From Clostridium_I sp047718555 (GTDB lineage: Bacteria > Bacillota > Clostridia > Clostridiales > Clostridiaceae), in the NCBI RefSeq assembly GCF_047718555.1, contig NZ_JBDNRK010000017.1, positions 1-64,000 of the forward strand: 64,000 nucleotides of DNA, in the 5' to 3' direction. Numbering within the stretch: the first letter of the stretch is position 1; every line of letters starts with the position of its first letter. Below the pieces are notes generated by a model that saw nothing but the letters and a program-made list of their open reading frames with translations, searched no databases and was not told the origin of the DNA. The position numbers were made by a program, and so were the translations under genes. Below, one piece after another: positions 17,703 through 27,616 of this stretch.

Positions 17703-18770
17703 TCACCTTATATCCACTAAATAATCTGTTTCCATTTTTAATTCCTGAAAGGTCTTCATATTATTCATTATAGCCAAAGAGGCATCTATTATGTTAAAAG
17801 CCATTGGACATCCCGAACCTTCACCAAGCCTCATTTCCATATGTAAAAATGGCTTTATATTGAGTTCCTTCATTATATATGCTGCTCCAGGTTCCATGGA
17901 TAAATGAGATGGAAACATAAATTCTCCAACATTTTTATTAAGTCTGTATGCACAAAGAGCTGCTACAGCTGCTATAAAACCATCTATAACAATTGGTACT
18001 CTATTTTTAGCTGCGCCTAAAAAGCATCCGCATAGTCCAGCTATATCAAATCCACCTACCTTTGATAATACATCTATTACATCACTTTTATCTGGACTGT
18101 TAAGTATAATAGCTTCTCTTATAACATTTTTTTTATTTTCAAGCATTTCATCCGTAATACCGGAACCCTTTCCACAAACATGCTGTAAATCAATATCTAG
18201 AAGTACATTTAATACCGCTGCACTGGTAGAAGTATTACCAATTCCCATTTCTCCTGTACCAAAAATGTCATAGCCCTTCTTCACTAAATCATCAACTATT
18301 TCTATGCCTGTCTCTATAGCTGTAACTGCTTCATTTTTAGTCATTGCCGGGCCCTTTTTCATATTTTTAGTTCCATAGGCAATCTTTTTATTGATTATGG
18401 CATCATTATTAAAATCATAATCTACTCCTATATCCACAACAGTTATATCAGCTTTTTCCTGTGCTGAAAGCACACAGACACCTGATAAACCTTTCGTAAA
18501 ATTTTCCGTTACAATAGCTGTTAAGTTTTTAGGGCAGGAACTAACCCACTCCTCCACTATACCATTGTCAGCACACATTATGATTGTATTTTTCTTTTTT
18601 ATACTATTTTTAATTTTTCCTGTTATTCCAGCCATTCTCCAGGCTATTTCTTCGAGTCCACCAAGACTTCCAATAGGTTTTGCCAAAGAATCAAGTCTTT
18701 TCTTTGCAAGAATAACTTTTTCACCATATAATGGCATTATATTTGCTAATGTTTCTGTTAATAAATTCAT
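17703..18770 (-). CDS. cobT: Nicotinate-nucleotide--dimethylbenzimidazole phosphoribosyltransferase
   Basis: 355-residue enzyme that activates the cobalamin lower ligand base to alpha-ribazole phosphate. Signature stretches are LDSLAKPIGSLGGLEEIAWRMAGI, IIMCADNGIVEEWVSSCP, FGTGEMGIGNTSTSAAVLNVL, and EPGAAYIMKELNIKPFLHMEMRLGEGSGCPMAF; the final ELN-R-GEGSG block supplies the catalytic glutamate region. I start it at 18770, where GGAGG sits just upstream, and not at an upstream non-ATG codon at 18800. It leads the cob operon. No cobalamin riboswitch was recognised upstream; only a repeat remnant lies there. Confidence 0.93.
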   Translation of the reverse strand: MNLLTETLANIMPLYGEKVILAKKRLDSLAKPIGSLGGLEEIAWRMAGITGKIKNSIKKKNTIIMCADNGIVEEWVSSCPKNLTAIVTENFTKGLSGVCVLSAQEKADITVVDIGVDYDFNNDAIINKKIAYGTKNMKKGPAMTKNEAVTAIETGIEIVDDLVKKGYDIFGTGEMGIGNTSTSAAVLNVLLDIDLQHVCGKGSGITDEMLENKKNVIREAIILNSPDKSDVIDVLSKVGGFDIAGLCGCFLGAAKNRVPIVIDGFIAAVAALCAYRLNKNVGEFMFPSHLSMEPGAAYIMKELNIKPFLHMEMRLGEGSGCPMAFNIIDASLAIMNNMKTFQELKMETDYLVDIR

Positions 18771-18802
18771 AAATCCTCCAATAAATAAAACGGCCTGCAA
18801 TT

Positions 18803-18856
18803 CTTATGCCATGACCAGCGCTGTACAAACTCTCATTAAGTAAGCTCTATTAATAT
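18803..18856. repeat. Family 1 repeat remnant before cobT
   Basis: CCATGACCAGCGCTG joins directly to TACAAACTCTCATTAAGTAAG, which match respectively the head (CCGATGACTAGCCGCTG) and tail (TACAAACTCCCACTGAGTAAG) of copy 1 with the centre missing. It is a decayed, internally deleted copy in the cobT leader. Confidence 0.4.
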
Positions 18857-19058
18857 CTGATTATAAGCACATTGATATTTTAATGTCAATATAAAACTTT
18901 ACTTTTCATTTTTACCAGCTCTTTTATCATATTAAAACTGTCAATATTGTAGTATAATTAAATTATGAAATCTATTAATATCAATGATAATCTATGTATT
19001 ATTGCCTTATAATCGATAATAATATTGTAAATTTAATAAACGATTGGAGATGAAATAA

Positions 19059-20234
19059 ATGAATATTAAAAGTATCGCACCGAAATACAAGGATTATATA
19101 ATAGAACTTAGAAGACATTTTCATAAATATCCTGAACAAAGCTTACAGGAATTTGAAACTTCAAAAAAGATAAGAAGCGAACTGGATAAATTGGGAATAC
19201 CCTATAAGGTGTCTAGCAGCACAGGTACAGGTATATTAGCAACAATTGAAGGCGGTAAAAGTGGTAAAACTATAGCTCTTCGTGCAGATATAGATGCCTT
19301 ACCTGTTACTGAGTGTAATTTGATAGATTATAAATCAAAAATTTCAGGATATATGCACGCTTGTGGTCATGATGGTCATATGGCTTCATTGCTTGGAGCT
19401 GCACGAATACTAAAAGATATACAAGCTGAACTCAGTGGTACAGTTAAACTAATATTTCAACCGGGCGAAGAAGCTGGAAGCGGAGCTAAAACTTTAGTTA
19501 CTGAAGGCTTTTTAGATGGAGTAGATAGTGTATTTGGTATACATCTAATTCCCGATATAGATTGTGGAAAAATATCCATTGAGGGTGGTCCAAGAATGGC
19601 ATCCTCTGACAGATTTAAAATAACTGTAAAGGGTAAAAGTGGTCATGGTGCAAAACCAAATCTGGCTGTAGATGCCTTAGTTGTAGCTTCTGCTATAGTT
19701 TTAAATTTGCAATCTATTGTAAGTAGAGAAGTAGATCCTCTAGAGCCACTTGTAGTAAGTATAGGCACCATGACCGCAGGAACTCAATACAATATAATAG
19801 CAGATACTGCAGTATTACATGGTACTACTAGATGTTTTAATAATGAAATAAGAAAAAATATTCCCCATGCCTTGAAACGAATAATTCAAAGTACAGCAAG
19901 GTCTTACAAAGCAGAAGCAGAACTAGAATATGATTTTACTGTTCCTCCAGTAATAAATGATTATACTTTAGCATTAATTGGCAGGCATGCTGTAGAAGAA
20001 ATATTATCAAGAGATGCTATAGCTGATAAAATGACATTTTTAATATCAGAAGATTTTTCGGAATATCTTCAGGAGGTTCCAGGTATTTTTGCATTGGTTG
20101 GTGCAAGAAACCCTGAAAAAGATGCAATTTATTCTCTTCACAATGATAGATTCAATATTGATGAAGATGCTCTACAGATATCAAGTAGTCTATATGCTGA
20201 ATACGCTTATGAATATTTAGAGAATTCAAAGTAA
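19059..20234 (+). CDS. M20 family amidohydrolase (N-acyl-amino acid/hippurate type)
   Basis: 391-residue metal-dependent amidohydrolase of the M20D group. Motifs are ELRRHFHKYPEQSLQEFETS at the N-terminus, ALRADIDALPVTE, MHACGHDGHMASLLGAARIL (metal ligands), FQPGEEAGSGAKTL, and KGKSGHGAKP in the dimerisation domain. Such enzymes hydrolyse N-acyl amino acids or aminoacyl amides in the cytoplasm; the actual substrate cannot be read from sequence. TTGGAGATG precedes the ATG. It is a single gene closed by a 23-bp perfect hairpin terminator. Confidence 0.9.
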   Translation: MNIKSIAPKYKDYIIELRRHFHKYPEQSLQEFETSKKIRSELDKLGIPYKVSSSTGTGILATIEGGKSGKTIALRADIDALPVTECNLIDYKSKISGYMHACGHDGHMASLLGAARILKDIQAELSGTVKLIFQPGEEAGSGAKTLVTEGFLDGVDSVFGIHLIPDIDCGKISIEGGPRMASSDRFKITVKGKSGHGAKPNLAVDALVVASAIVLNLQSIVSREVDPLEPLVVSIGTMTAGTQYNIIADTAVLHGTTRCFNNEIRKNIPHALKRIIQSTARSYKAEAELEYDFTVPPVINDYTLALIGRHAVEEILSRDAIADKMTFLISEDFSEYLQEVPGIFALVGARNPEKDAIYSLHNDRFNIDEDALQISSSLYAEYAYEYLENSK

Positions 20235-20279
20235 AACTGGAAAAAATTACACCCCAGGGGTGTAATTTTTTCCAGTTTT
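20233..20279. terminator. Strong bidirectional terminator
   Basis: A 23-nt arm at 20233-20255 pairs perfectly with 20257-20279 (ends AAAACTGG and CCAGTTTT), with the loop centred on CCCAGGG. It lies between the convergent amidohydrolase gene and the ABC exporter pair. Confidence 0.85.
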
Positions 20280-20318
20280 CAGTTTGTGAAAATTTGTTCA
20301 GCCATCTTCTTAAATTAT

Positions 20319-22166
20319 CTATGTATCCATATTGTTAAACTGACTAAAATACATATTGTAATATACGCCTTTCTCCTCTATGAGTTTCTCATGGTTTCCC
20401 TTCTCAACAATTTGTCCATGGTCTATCACCATAATAAGATCCGCATCACGAATAGTACTTAATCTGTGAGCTATAATAAAGCTGGTTCTTCCTTTCATTA
20501 GTTTTATCATTGCATGCTGTATCCTCATCTCAGTTCTGGTATCTACACTGCTGGTGGCCTCATCTAAAATTAGTATAGATGGATTCGAAAGTATTGCCCT
20601 GGCAATAGCTAAGAGCTGCCTCTGTCCTTGACTTAAATTGCTTCCACTTTCTGATAACACAGTATTATATCCCTCGGGTAGCTCCATTATAAAAGCATCC
20701 GCATTTGCCATAATAGCTGCTCCCTCTATTTCTTCATCAGAAGCATCCAGTTTTCCATATTTAATATTTTCTTTTATTGTTCCTGTAAACAAATAAGTAT
20801 CTTGAAGTACTATACCAAAACAACTTCTAAGACTGTCTCTAGTATATTCTTTTATATCTATGCCATCAATTAATATCTTTCCCTCAGAAACATCATAAAA
20901 CCTGGTAAGTAAATTCACTATAGTTGTCTTTCCTGCTCCTGTAGGTCCTACTAAAGCAATACTGCTTCCTGCTTTTGCTTCAAAACTAACATTTCTGAGT
21001 ATTTTTATATCCTCCCGGTAGGCAAAACTAACTCCTTCAAATATTACATCGCCTTTAGGACTATCTAATACTTTAGCATCTGCAATATCGGCTATTTCAT
21101 CTTTCTCATCCAATATGTCAAATACTCTCTCTGCTCCTGCTACTGCCGATTGAAGAGTATTAAATACACTTGCCAAATCATTTAATGGTCTTGAAAATTG
21201 TCTTGAATAACTTAAAAAACTCGCTATAACACCTACTGTAATAATATTTTTTACTGCCAGTATTCCACCTACTCCTGCCACTACTGCAAAACCTACATTA
21301 TTAATTACATTCATTAGAGGCATTAAATATCCAGACCATATCTGTGCTTTTAAAGCTACTGCACATAAGTTATCATTAATTTCTTCAAATCTTTCTATTT
21401 CTTTATTTTCATGATTAAAAGCCTTTACTATATGAATTCCTGAAATAGCCTCTTCTATCTGTCCATTTAACCTTCCCAATTCTTTCTGCTGGCTTTTAAA
21501 TAAAAAGCTGGTATTTTTAGCTATGGCTCTAGTAAGCAAAAATACTAATGGTACTGTAATCATACTTGCTAAAGTGAGCAAGGGACTGAGTACAATCATC
21601 ATAATCAATGAACCTAAAATAGTAATTGCACCAGACATTAACTGTGTTGTTGATTGAGATATAGTACTATTCACATTATCTATATCATTGGATAGTCTGC
21701 TCATAATTTCGCCATGAGTATTTATATCAAAAAACGCTATGGGAAGTTTCTGAAGTTTTTGGAAAAGAGCTGCTCTCATATTTTTTACTATACGCTGGGC
21801 AGTTCCAGCCATAACCCAGCCCTGAATAAAAGTTAATATGGCATCAGAAAAATACGATACTATCAATGCAATTAAAACTAATTCCAGCATTTTAAAATTT
21901 ACTCTATTATTAATAGACATATAATCAATTGCCTTACCAATAAGATAAGGAACCATTAATGTTACTATAGCATCAACAATTATAATCAGAAATATAAATA
22001 TCAATAATTTCCTTTCCTTGCCAAAATAGAACCATAATTTTTTCAGAGTTCTTTTGAAATTTTTAGGCTTTTCTACAGGCCCCATATTTCTTTTTCCACC
22101 ACGCCTTGGTCCCATACCTGGTATATTGACATTTTCTCTTGTAACATTTTTATTATTCTCCGGCAA
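20319..22166 (-). CDS. ABC exporter half-transporter (membrane + ATPase), subunit B
   Basis: 615-residue exporter. A basic, glycine-rich N-terminal extension (GMGPRRGGKRNMG) precedes six helices, followed by a full ATPase: Walker A GPTGAGKTTIV near residue 400, Q-loop LQDTYLFTGTIKENI, signature LSQGQRQLLAIARAI, and Walker B ILILDEATSSVD. The start (TTG at 22166) lies inside the 3' end of the preceding gene, a 14-base overlap indicating translational coupling. With its partner it should form a heterodimeric multidrug or lipid exporter of the BmrCD/TM287-288 type. The presence of glutamate after Walker B (DEATS) marks this as the subunit with the canonical ATPase site. Confidence 0.9.
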   Translation of the reverse strand: MPENNKNVTRENVNIPGMGPRRGGKRNMGPVEKPKNFKRTLKKLWFYFGKERKLLIFIFLIIIVDAIVTLMVPYLIGKAIDYMSINNRVNFKMLELVLIALIVSYFSDAILTFIQGWVMAGTAQRIVKNMRAALFQKLQKLPIAFFDINTHGEIMSRLSNDIDNVNSTISQSTTQLMSGAITILGSLIMMIVLSPLLTLASMITVPLVFLLTRAIAKNTSFLFKSQQKELGRLNGQIEEAISGIHIVKAFNHENKEIERFEEINDNLCAVALKAQIWSGYLMPLMNVINNVGFAVVAGVGGILAVKNIITVGVIASFLSYSRQFSRPLNDLASVFNTLQSAVAGAERVFDILDEKDEIADIADAKVLDSPKGDVIFEGVSFAYREDIKILRNVSFEAKAGSSIALVGPTGAGKTTIVNLLTRFYDVSEGKILIDGIDIKEYTRDSLRSCFGIVLQDTYLFTGTIKENIKYGKLDASDEEIEGAAIMANADAFIMELPEGYNTVLSESGSNLSQGQRQLLAIARAILSNPSILILDEATSSVDTRTEMRIQHAMIKLMKGRTSFIIAHRLSTIRDADLIMVIDHGQIVEKGNHEKLIEEKGVYYNMYFSQFNNMDT

Positions 22167-23895
22167 TAGAGGTCATCTCCTTTACCATTTGAGAATTAAA
22201 AATATCCTTATATATATCACAATTTTTCATAAGTTCTTCATGCTTTCCAATAGCTTTTATTTTACCCTCATCAAGTACAATTATTTTATCCGCTTCCATT
22301 ACAGAAGTAATACGCTGAGTAATTATTATACAAGTAAGTCCTTTGGCATATTTTTTTAACCCTTTTCTTATGTTCCCTTCTGTAGTAACATCCACAGCAC
22401 TAGTGGAATCATCAAGTATAAGTATTTCAGGTTTTTTAATCAATGCCCGTGCTATAGAAACACGCTGTTTTTGTCCTCCAGAAAAATTTACTCCCCCTTG
22501 TCCAAGTCTTGTATCATATTGCTCCGGAAAACTTGAGATAAATTCATCTGCCATGGAAATTTTTGCAGCTTCTCTCACTTCTTCAAGTGTGGCATCCTCC
22601 TTACCCCATCTTATGTTGTCTATAACTGTTCCAGTAAACAATATGGTTTTCTGAGGAACTATAGCTATTTTATTCATCAATATGTCTTTGTCTATATATT
22701 TTATATCTACACCATCAACCTTCACACTGCCAGACTTAACATCATAAAAGCGTGGAATAAGATTAACCAAAGTAGTTTTTCCTGAACCTGTAGCTCCAAT
22801 AATCCCTACAGTTTCTCCAGCCATACAGGTAAAATTGATATCCTTTATAACTGCTTTACTTTGATTATTATAGGAAAAATACACATGTTCAAAATCCACT
22901 CTTCCCTTGTACTTAAATTCTTTATGCTGATTATCTTTATCATACTGTAAATTGCTTTCCTCCATAAATACTTCTCCTATACGTTCTGCTGAGGCTCTAG
23001 CTCTTACAAAGGTATTAAACACCATAGATATAATCATTATTGAAAATAGTATTTGAGTCATATAATTTATAAAGGCTATTATCTGACCTACCTGCATATT
23101 ACCTCTATTCACATTAACAGCACCAATCCACAGTATTGCTATTATTCCAATATTCACAACAATAGCATTGATTGGTGAAAATACTGCCATTATACGCATA
23201 GCTATAGTGGACAGACCACTATATTCCTCATTGACATTTCTAAATCTGTTTGTCTCATAATTAAATCTATTAAAAGCTTTAACCACTCTTACCCCAGACA
23301 AATATTCCCTCATTATACTGTTAACATTGTCTAAAGCTCTCTGTACTCTTACAAAATAAGGGTATCCAATATTCATATTAAAAAATATAAGTAAGGCAAC
23401 TACGGGCAATACACCGATTAAAACTACAGAAAGTCTAATATTAAGTTTAACAGCCATAATAATGCTCCCTATGCATACAATAGGTGATTTTACGAAGATT
23501 CTCATAAGTCCATTGGCGAAATTCTGCAATTGCGTTACATCATTTGTAATTCTTGTTATAAGGGAAGCCTGAGAAAATCTATCTACATTATCAAAGGAAA
23601 ATCCCTGTATCCTTCTAAATAGATCTAATCTTACATCTGCTGAAAATTTTTGAGAAACACTGCTGGACAGGAAATTACGACCACAGGCTGCTGAGGCACC
23701 TAATGCTGTAATCATGAGCATTACAGCTCCCATCTTAAGCACATAATCCATTTGTCTATTTACTACACCTACATCTACTATTTTTGACATTATGGTAGGC
23801 TGCACAAGATCACAGCTTGCCTCTACAGTAAGAAATGCTATTGCCAAACAAAATCCTTTCCAATACTTTTTAAAATATTTCTTTAAAAATTCCAT
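22153..23895 (-). CDS. ABC exporter half-transporter (membrane + ATPase), subunit A
   Basis: 580-residue exporter half with six helices and a C-terminal ATPase: Walker A GATGSGKTTLV, Q-loop VPQKTILFTGTVIDNI, signature FSGGQKQRVSIARAL, and Walker B ILILDDSTSAVD. Aspartate replaces the catalytic glutamate after Walker B (LDDSTS), the degenerate-site hallmark of one subunit in heterodimeric exporters. The H-loop is also altered: IITQRITS replaces the usual AHR. The downstream subunit keeps both consensus residues, which fits an asymmetric heterodimer. Start is an ATG with AGAGGTG upstream. Substrate unknown. Confidence 0.92.
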   Translation of the reverse strand: MEFLKKYFKKYWKGFCLAIAFLTVEASCDLVQPTIMSKIVDVGVVNRQMDYVLKMGAVMLMITALGASAACGRNFLSSSVSQKFSADVRLDLFRRIQGFSFDNVDRFSQASLITRITNDVTQLQNFANGLMRIFVKSPIVCIGSIIMAVKLNIRLSVVLIGVLPVVALLIFFNMNIGYPYFVRVQRALDNVNSIMREYLSGVRVVKAFNRFNYETNRFRNVNEEYSGLSTIAMRIMAVFSPINAIVVNIGIIAILWIGAVNVNRGNMQVGQIIAFINYMTQILFSIMIISMVFNTFVRARASAERIGEVFMEESNLQYDKDNQHKEFKYKGRVDFEHVYFSYNNQSKAVIKDINFTCMAGETVGIIGATGSGKTTLVNLIPRFYDVKSGSVKVDGVDIKYIDKDILMNKIAIVPQKTILFTGTVIDNIRWGKEDATLEEVREAAKISMADEFISSFPEQYDTRLGQGGVNFSGGQKQRVSIARALIKKPEILILDDSTSAVDVTTEGNIRKGLKKYAKGLTCIIITQRITSVMEADKIIVLDEGKIKAIGKHEELMKNCDIYKDIFNSQMVKEMTSIAGE

Positions 23896-23915
23896 TCACT
23901 GCACCTCTTTTTAAT

Positions 23916-24045
23916 TTATCCGATGACTATCTCATCTAATACTACACCATCTAAAGCTAGAAATAACAGCCTTACATTACTGAATAATCTTTCTAAATTT
24001 AATATGAGTATACAATCCTGCTAGGTAATATTAATTGATGAATAT
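23916..24045. repeat. Family 1 structured repeat, degenerate copy
   Basis: Begins TTATCCGATGACTATCTCATCTAATACTACACC and ends with a tail like copy 1 (GTATACAATCCTGCTAGGTAATATTAATTGATG), but the inner hairpins are weakened by substitutions. It lies upstream of the ABC exporter pair. The rest of 23896-24155 shows nothing else recognisable. Confidence 0.45.
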
Positions 24046-24155
24046 AACTTATTATACATTACTATCAAATTATTTATAGATATGCAATTACCAATAATAA
24101 CTTAAAACAAATCTACTAATAAACAGCAGTATACACTGTATAAAGTACTATATAA

Positions 24156-25610
24156 TTATTTTGTAGAGGATGTCTTAGTATTTGGAAGCATAAAAGATAA
24201 TATTAAGCCTATTATAGCAGCAGCTACTAATATCAGAAAAACTATATGCATACCATAATTTAGAGATTCTTTTATTTCATTAACAGGAATCCCTATATTC
24301 ATTTCATTTGAATTATATAGACTATTAGGATCAACATTATTCATTCCCAATCCATAAAAATATTTTACGATATTAAGATTAAATACAATTCCAAAAACAG
24401 CTACTCCTACAGTTTGTCCCATAGTTCTCAATAATGAATTTGAAGCAGTAGCCGCTCCTCTTTTATTATAATCCACAGATTCCTGTACTATTATTGTCAA
24501 AGTGGTAAAAGCTCCCCCAAAGCCAAATCCCATAAGCGATGTATATAATATAACTAACATCAAAGAAGCCTTTAAATATAATGTACCTAAAAGTATGCAG
24601 CTTAAAAATAAAACCACAGAGGATATACATACCATTGCTTTTTTACCATATACATCAATAATTTTTGATAATATAAAAGAGGACAAAAGCCATGCAACAG
24701 AAACAGGTGCCATAGCTAGGCCAGAAATTACCGCACTAAAACCTAGAACATTCTGTATATATAAAGGCATATATGCATCTAAAGCTATTAGAATAGCAGA
24801 AGCTAATAAACTAATAAAATTAGCAATTATATTGGTTTTAGTAAAGATTTCAAAAGGCACAATAGGTTCTTTTGCCTTTTTTTCAACACAGTAAAATATA
24901 AATAAAAAGATAGTAGTTATAATCAAAGAAAATATTAAAGATCTTGAATACCATTTAGCATTATTTGAAATTGAGAAAATACCAAATAAAAATATTATAA
25001 TAGATAGGGACAATGTTATTATACCTAAAAAATCTATAGTAATTTTATTCTTTTGGAAGCTTTCCTTTAAATTTTTTTGTAAAAGAATTATGGATGTTAT
25101 GCCAAAGGGGATATTTATAAAAAAAATCCAATGCCATGACAGATATTGGATTAAAAATCCACCTAAAAATGGTCCACCTACACTTGCTATACCCCAAACT
25201 GTACTCAGCCATCCTTGAACCCTTGCTCTTTCAGAAAGTGTAAATAAATCACCAACTATAGTATAAGTTACTGTAAATATGGCTCCAGCACCTATACCCT
25301 GTATAGATCTAAATACTATAAGTTCATACATATTTTGTGAAAATCCACATAAAGAGCTTCCAATTAAAAAAATTATAATACCTGAAGTAAGGGTATTTTT
25401 TCTTCCATATAAATCAGATAATTTTCCATATATAGGAGTAGAAATTGCCGAAGTCAATAAGTACATAGAAAAAACTAAGCTTATTTCACTGAAACCATTC
25501 AATTCTTTAACAATAGTTGGTACAGCTGTAGTTACTACAGTTCCTTCTACCGCTCCTAAAAACATTGCTACCATTAATGCTATGATTATATTACTCTTTT
25601 TTGTATTCAT
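24156..25610 (-). CDS. DHA2-type MFS transporter
   Basis: 484-residue membrane protein with about 14 helices. Motifs include GAVEGTVVTTAVPTIVKELNG at helix 1, GKLSDLYGRKNTLTSGIIIF (motif A), FRSIQGIGAGAIFTVTYTIVGDLF, and WGIASVGGPFLGGFLIQYLSW. It resembles EmrB/QacA-like drug exporters; the acidic residue in helix 1 (E) fits proton-coupled antiport of organic cations, an inference. No regulator gene is adjacent, unlike the MFS gene at 13805. Upstream sequence 25611-25927 carries a family 2 repeat and a terminator. Confidence 0.88.
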   Translation of the reverse strand: MNTKKSNIIIALMVAMFLGAVEGTVVTTAVPTIVKELNGFSEISLVFSMYLLTSAISTPIYGKLSDLYGRKNTLTSGIIIFLIGSSLCGFSQNMYELIVFRSIQGIGAGAIFTVTYTIVGDLFTLSERARVQGWLSTVWGIASVGGPFLGGFLIQYLSWHWIFFINIPFGITSIILLQKNLKESFQKNKITIDFLGIITLSLSIIIFLFGIFSISNNAKWYSRSLIFSLIITTIFLFIFYCVEKKAKEPIVPFEIFTKTNIIANFISLLASAILIALDAYMPLYIQNVLGFSAVISGLAMAPVSVAWLLSSFILSKIIDVYGKKAMVCISSVVLFLSCILLGTLYLKASLMLVILYTSLMGFGFGGAFTTLTIIVQESVDYNKRGAATASNSLLRTMGQTVGVAVFGIVFNLNIVKYFYGLGMNNVDPNSLYNSNEMNIGIPVNEIKESLNYGMHIVFLILVAAAIIGLILSFMLPNTKTSSTK

Positions 25611-25794
25611 ACTTACATATCATCCTTTAATTATTAGTCATCCAAAAACAAATAAGTTAAAATAAATACCTTTGACTTTTTATAAAACAACATCTATTCT
25701 AGCTAATATTACCACTAAAGATACCATTTAACTTTACAGTTGATATGTCAACAGTATTATTCTATCATTTCAACATGTTTCTGCCAAGTTAAAG

Positions 25795-25855
25795 TTAGGC
25801 ACATTCAAATAAATAACTAACATCTTTGACTTATTATTTATTTTCATATGCCTAA
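25795..25855. repeat. Family 2 palindromic repeat, short copy
   Basis: TTAGGCACATTCAAATAAAT at the left and ATTTATTTTCATATGCCTAA at the right form a near-perfect palindrome. The right half (AACATCTTTGACTTATTATT) is nearly the complement of the left end of the long copy at 4553. Confidence 0.6.
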
Positions 25856-25860
25856 ATAAA

Positions 25861-25903
25861 AACTGTCTTATAATAAAAATTGCTTTTTTATTATAAGACA
25901 GTT
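25861..25903. terminator. Terminator of the ACT-DUF711 operon
   Basis: AACTGTCTTATAATAAAAA (25861-25879) pairs perfectly with 25885-25903. It follows the DUF711 stop codon on the minus strand. Confidence 0.75.
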
Positions 25904-25927
25904 AATTTTATAGACTTAAAATATCCA

Positions 25928-27286
25928 CTAATTTTTAAAGCTGTGAATTGGTGAAGGTATTCTTCCACCTCTCGCAACAAAATCCTCGCTGGAGAACTTA
26001 CTTACAGGCATTATTGGTGCAGCTCCTAAAAGTCCGCCAAATTCTACTTTGTCTCCAACACCTTTTCCATAGACAGGTATTACTCTTACTGCTGTAGTCT
26101 TATTGTTTACTACTCCAATTGCAGCTTCATCGGCAATAATTCCGGAAATAGTTGATGCCGGTGTATCACCAGGGATAGCAATCATATCAAGACCTACTGA
26201 ACAAACGCAAGTCATTGCTTCAAGCTTCTCTATATTCAATGCACCAATTTCAACGGCATTTATCATACCTTCATCTTCACTTACAGGAATGAAAGCACCA
26301 CTTAATCCTCCAACGTGAGAAGATGCCATTATTCCACCTTTTTTAACTGCATCGTTGAGCATAGCTAGTGCAGCAGTTGTACCATGACAACCACAAGCTT
26401 CAAGACCAATTTCCTCTAGTATTCTAGCTACACTGTCACCTACTGCTGGAGTTGGTGCAAGAGATAAGTCTACTATTCCAAAAGGTATATCAAGTCTTTT
26501 TGAGGCCTCAGTAGCAACTAATTGACCAACTCTAGTTATCTTAAAAGCAGTTTTCTTTATAGTTTCAGCCACTACATCAAATCTTTCACCTCTCACATTT
26601 TCCAAAGCAGATTTTATAACTCCCGGTCCACTAACACCTACATTTATTATACATTCTGCTTCTCCAACACCGTGAAAAGCTCCTGCCATGAAAGGATTAT
26701 CTTCTACTGCATTAGCGAAGATTACTAACTTTGCACAGCCAATACTTCCATTATCTTTTGTAAGATAAGCTGCCTGCTTTACTATTTCTCCCATATCCCT
26801 TACAGCGTTCATGTTTATTCCAACTTTTGAGGTTCCTACATTTACTGAAGAACAAACTCTTTCTGTAACTGCCAATGCTTCTGGAATAGACTTTATAAGT
26901 ATTCTATCTCCATTAGTACATCCTTTATGTACCAGTGCAGAGAATCCACCTATAAAATTAACGCCTACAGTTTTTGCAGCTTCATCCATTACTTTTGCAT
27001 ATTCCACATAATCTGTATCACTGCTGCTCTGAGCAACCAATGCCATAGGAGTTACAGATATTCTCTTATGTATTATTGGAATTCCATATTCCAGTTCTAT
27101 TTGTTCGCCTATTTTAACTAGATTTTCGGCTTTTCTTGTTATTTTATCGTATATCTTTTGTCTGGATTTTTTACCATCAGAATCACAGCAATCTAAAAGT
27201 GATATACCCATAGTTATTGTTCTGATATCCAGATTTTCTTTTTCAATCATATTTATGGTTTCAAGTATGTCTTTGTTATTAATCAT
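25928..27286 (-). CDS. UPF0210 / DUF711 (PFL family) protein
   Basis: 452-residue soluble protein of the DUF711 family, related in fold to glycyl-radical-like barrels but without the radical glycine loop. Recognisable blocks are ETINMIEKENLDIRTITMGISLLDCCD, IPIIHKRISVTPMALVAQSS, FIGGFSALVHKGCTNGDRILIKSIPEAL, and AFHGVGEAECIINVGVSGPGVIKSAL. Its biochemical function is unknown. It is nearly always paired with a small ACT-domain protein, as here, where the ACT gene ends 20 bases upstream. A glycine riboswitch at the head of the transcript links the pair to glycine or one-carbon metabolism. Confidence 0.88.
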   Translation of the reverse strand: MINNKDILETINMIEKENLDIRTITMGISLLDCCDSDGKKSRQKIYDKITRKAENLVKIGEQIELEYGIPIIHKRISVTPMALVAQSSSDTDYVEYAKVMDEAAKTVGVNFIGGFSALVHKGCTNGDRILIKSIPEALAVTERVCSSVNVGTSKVGINMNAVRDMGEIVKQAAYLTKDNGSIGCAKLVIFANAVEDNPFMAGAFHGVGEAECIINVGVSGPGVIKSALENVRGERFDVVAETIKKTAFKITRVGQLVATEASKRLDIPFGIVDLSLAPTPAVGDSVARILEEIGLEACGCHGTTAALAMLNDAVKKGGIMASSHVGGLSGAFIPVSEDEGMINAVEIGALNIEKLEAMTCVCSVGLDMIAIPGDTPASTISGIIADEAAIGVVNNKTTAVRVIPVYGKGVGDKVEFGGLLGAAPIMPVSKFSSEDFVARGGRIPSPIHSFKN

Positions 27287-27306
27287 TTTTTCAATTCTCC
27301 AATCTA

Positions 27307-27576
27307 TTATACTTCGTGCATGGATCTAAATATTTCCTCACGTTGAAGTTTAATTGAAACTCCAAGTTTATCAGCTTCAATATCAAGCTTTTCCTTAAGT
27401 TCTTTAGCATCTATTTCCATTTTAGATAGATCCACAAACATTATCATCGTAAAATAGTTTTGCAAAAGAGTCTGATTTATATCCATAATATTTATTTTAT
27501 TTTCTGCTAATATTGAAGTTATGCCTTGAATAATACCTATTTTGTCTTCTCCGATTACTGTAATAAATGATTTCAT
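27307..27576 (-). CDS. ACT domain protein (UPF0237)
   Basis: 89-residue single ACT domain: KSFITVIGEDKIGIIQGITSILAENKINIMDINQTLLQNYFTMIMFVDLS, with the glycine-rich ligand turn (GEDKIGII) typical of amino-acid-binding ACT domains. I start it at 27576, where AGGAGG lies about ten bases upstream; the longer reading to 27630 would start inside a palindromic repeat. It is probably a small-molecule sensor or partner for the DUF711 protein. The glycine riboswitch upstream suggests glycine as a candidate ligand, an inference. Confidence 0.88.
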   Translation of the reverse strand: MKSFITVIGEDKIGIIQGITSILAENKINIMDINQTLLQNYFTMIMFVDLSKMEIDAKELKEKLDIEADKLGVSIKLQREEIFRSMHEV

Positions 27577-27616
27577 TTTAACAAATTCCTCCTGAATAAT
27601 GAATTTTATTAATAAG

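Noticed and set aside
18771..19058. Cobalamin riboswitch upstream of cobT
   Set aside because: I looked for the B12-box and the core elements on the minus strand and did not find them; the structured-looking part is a repeat remnant.
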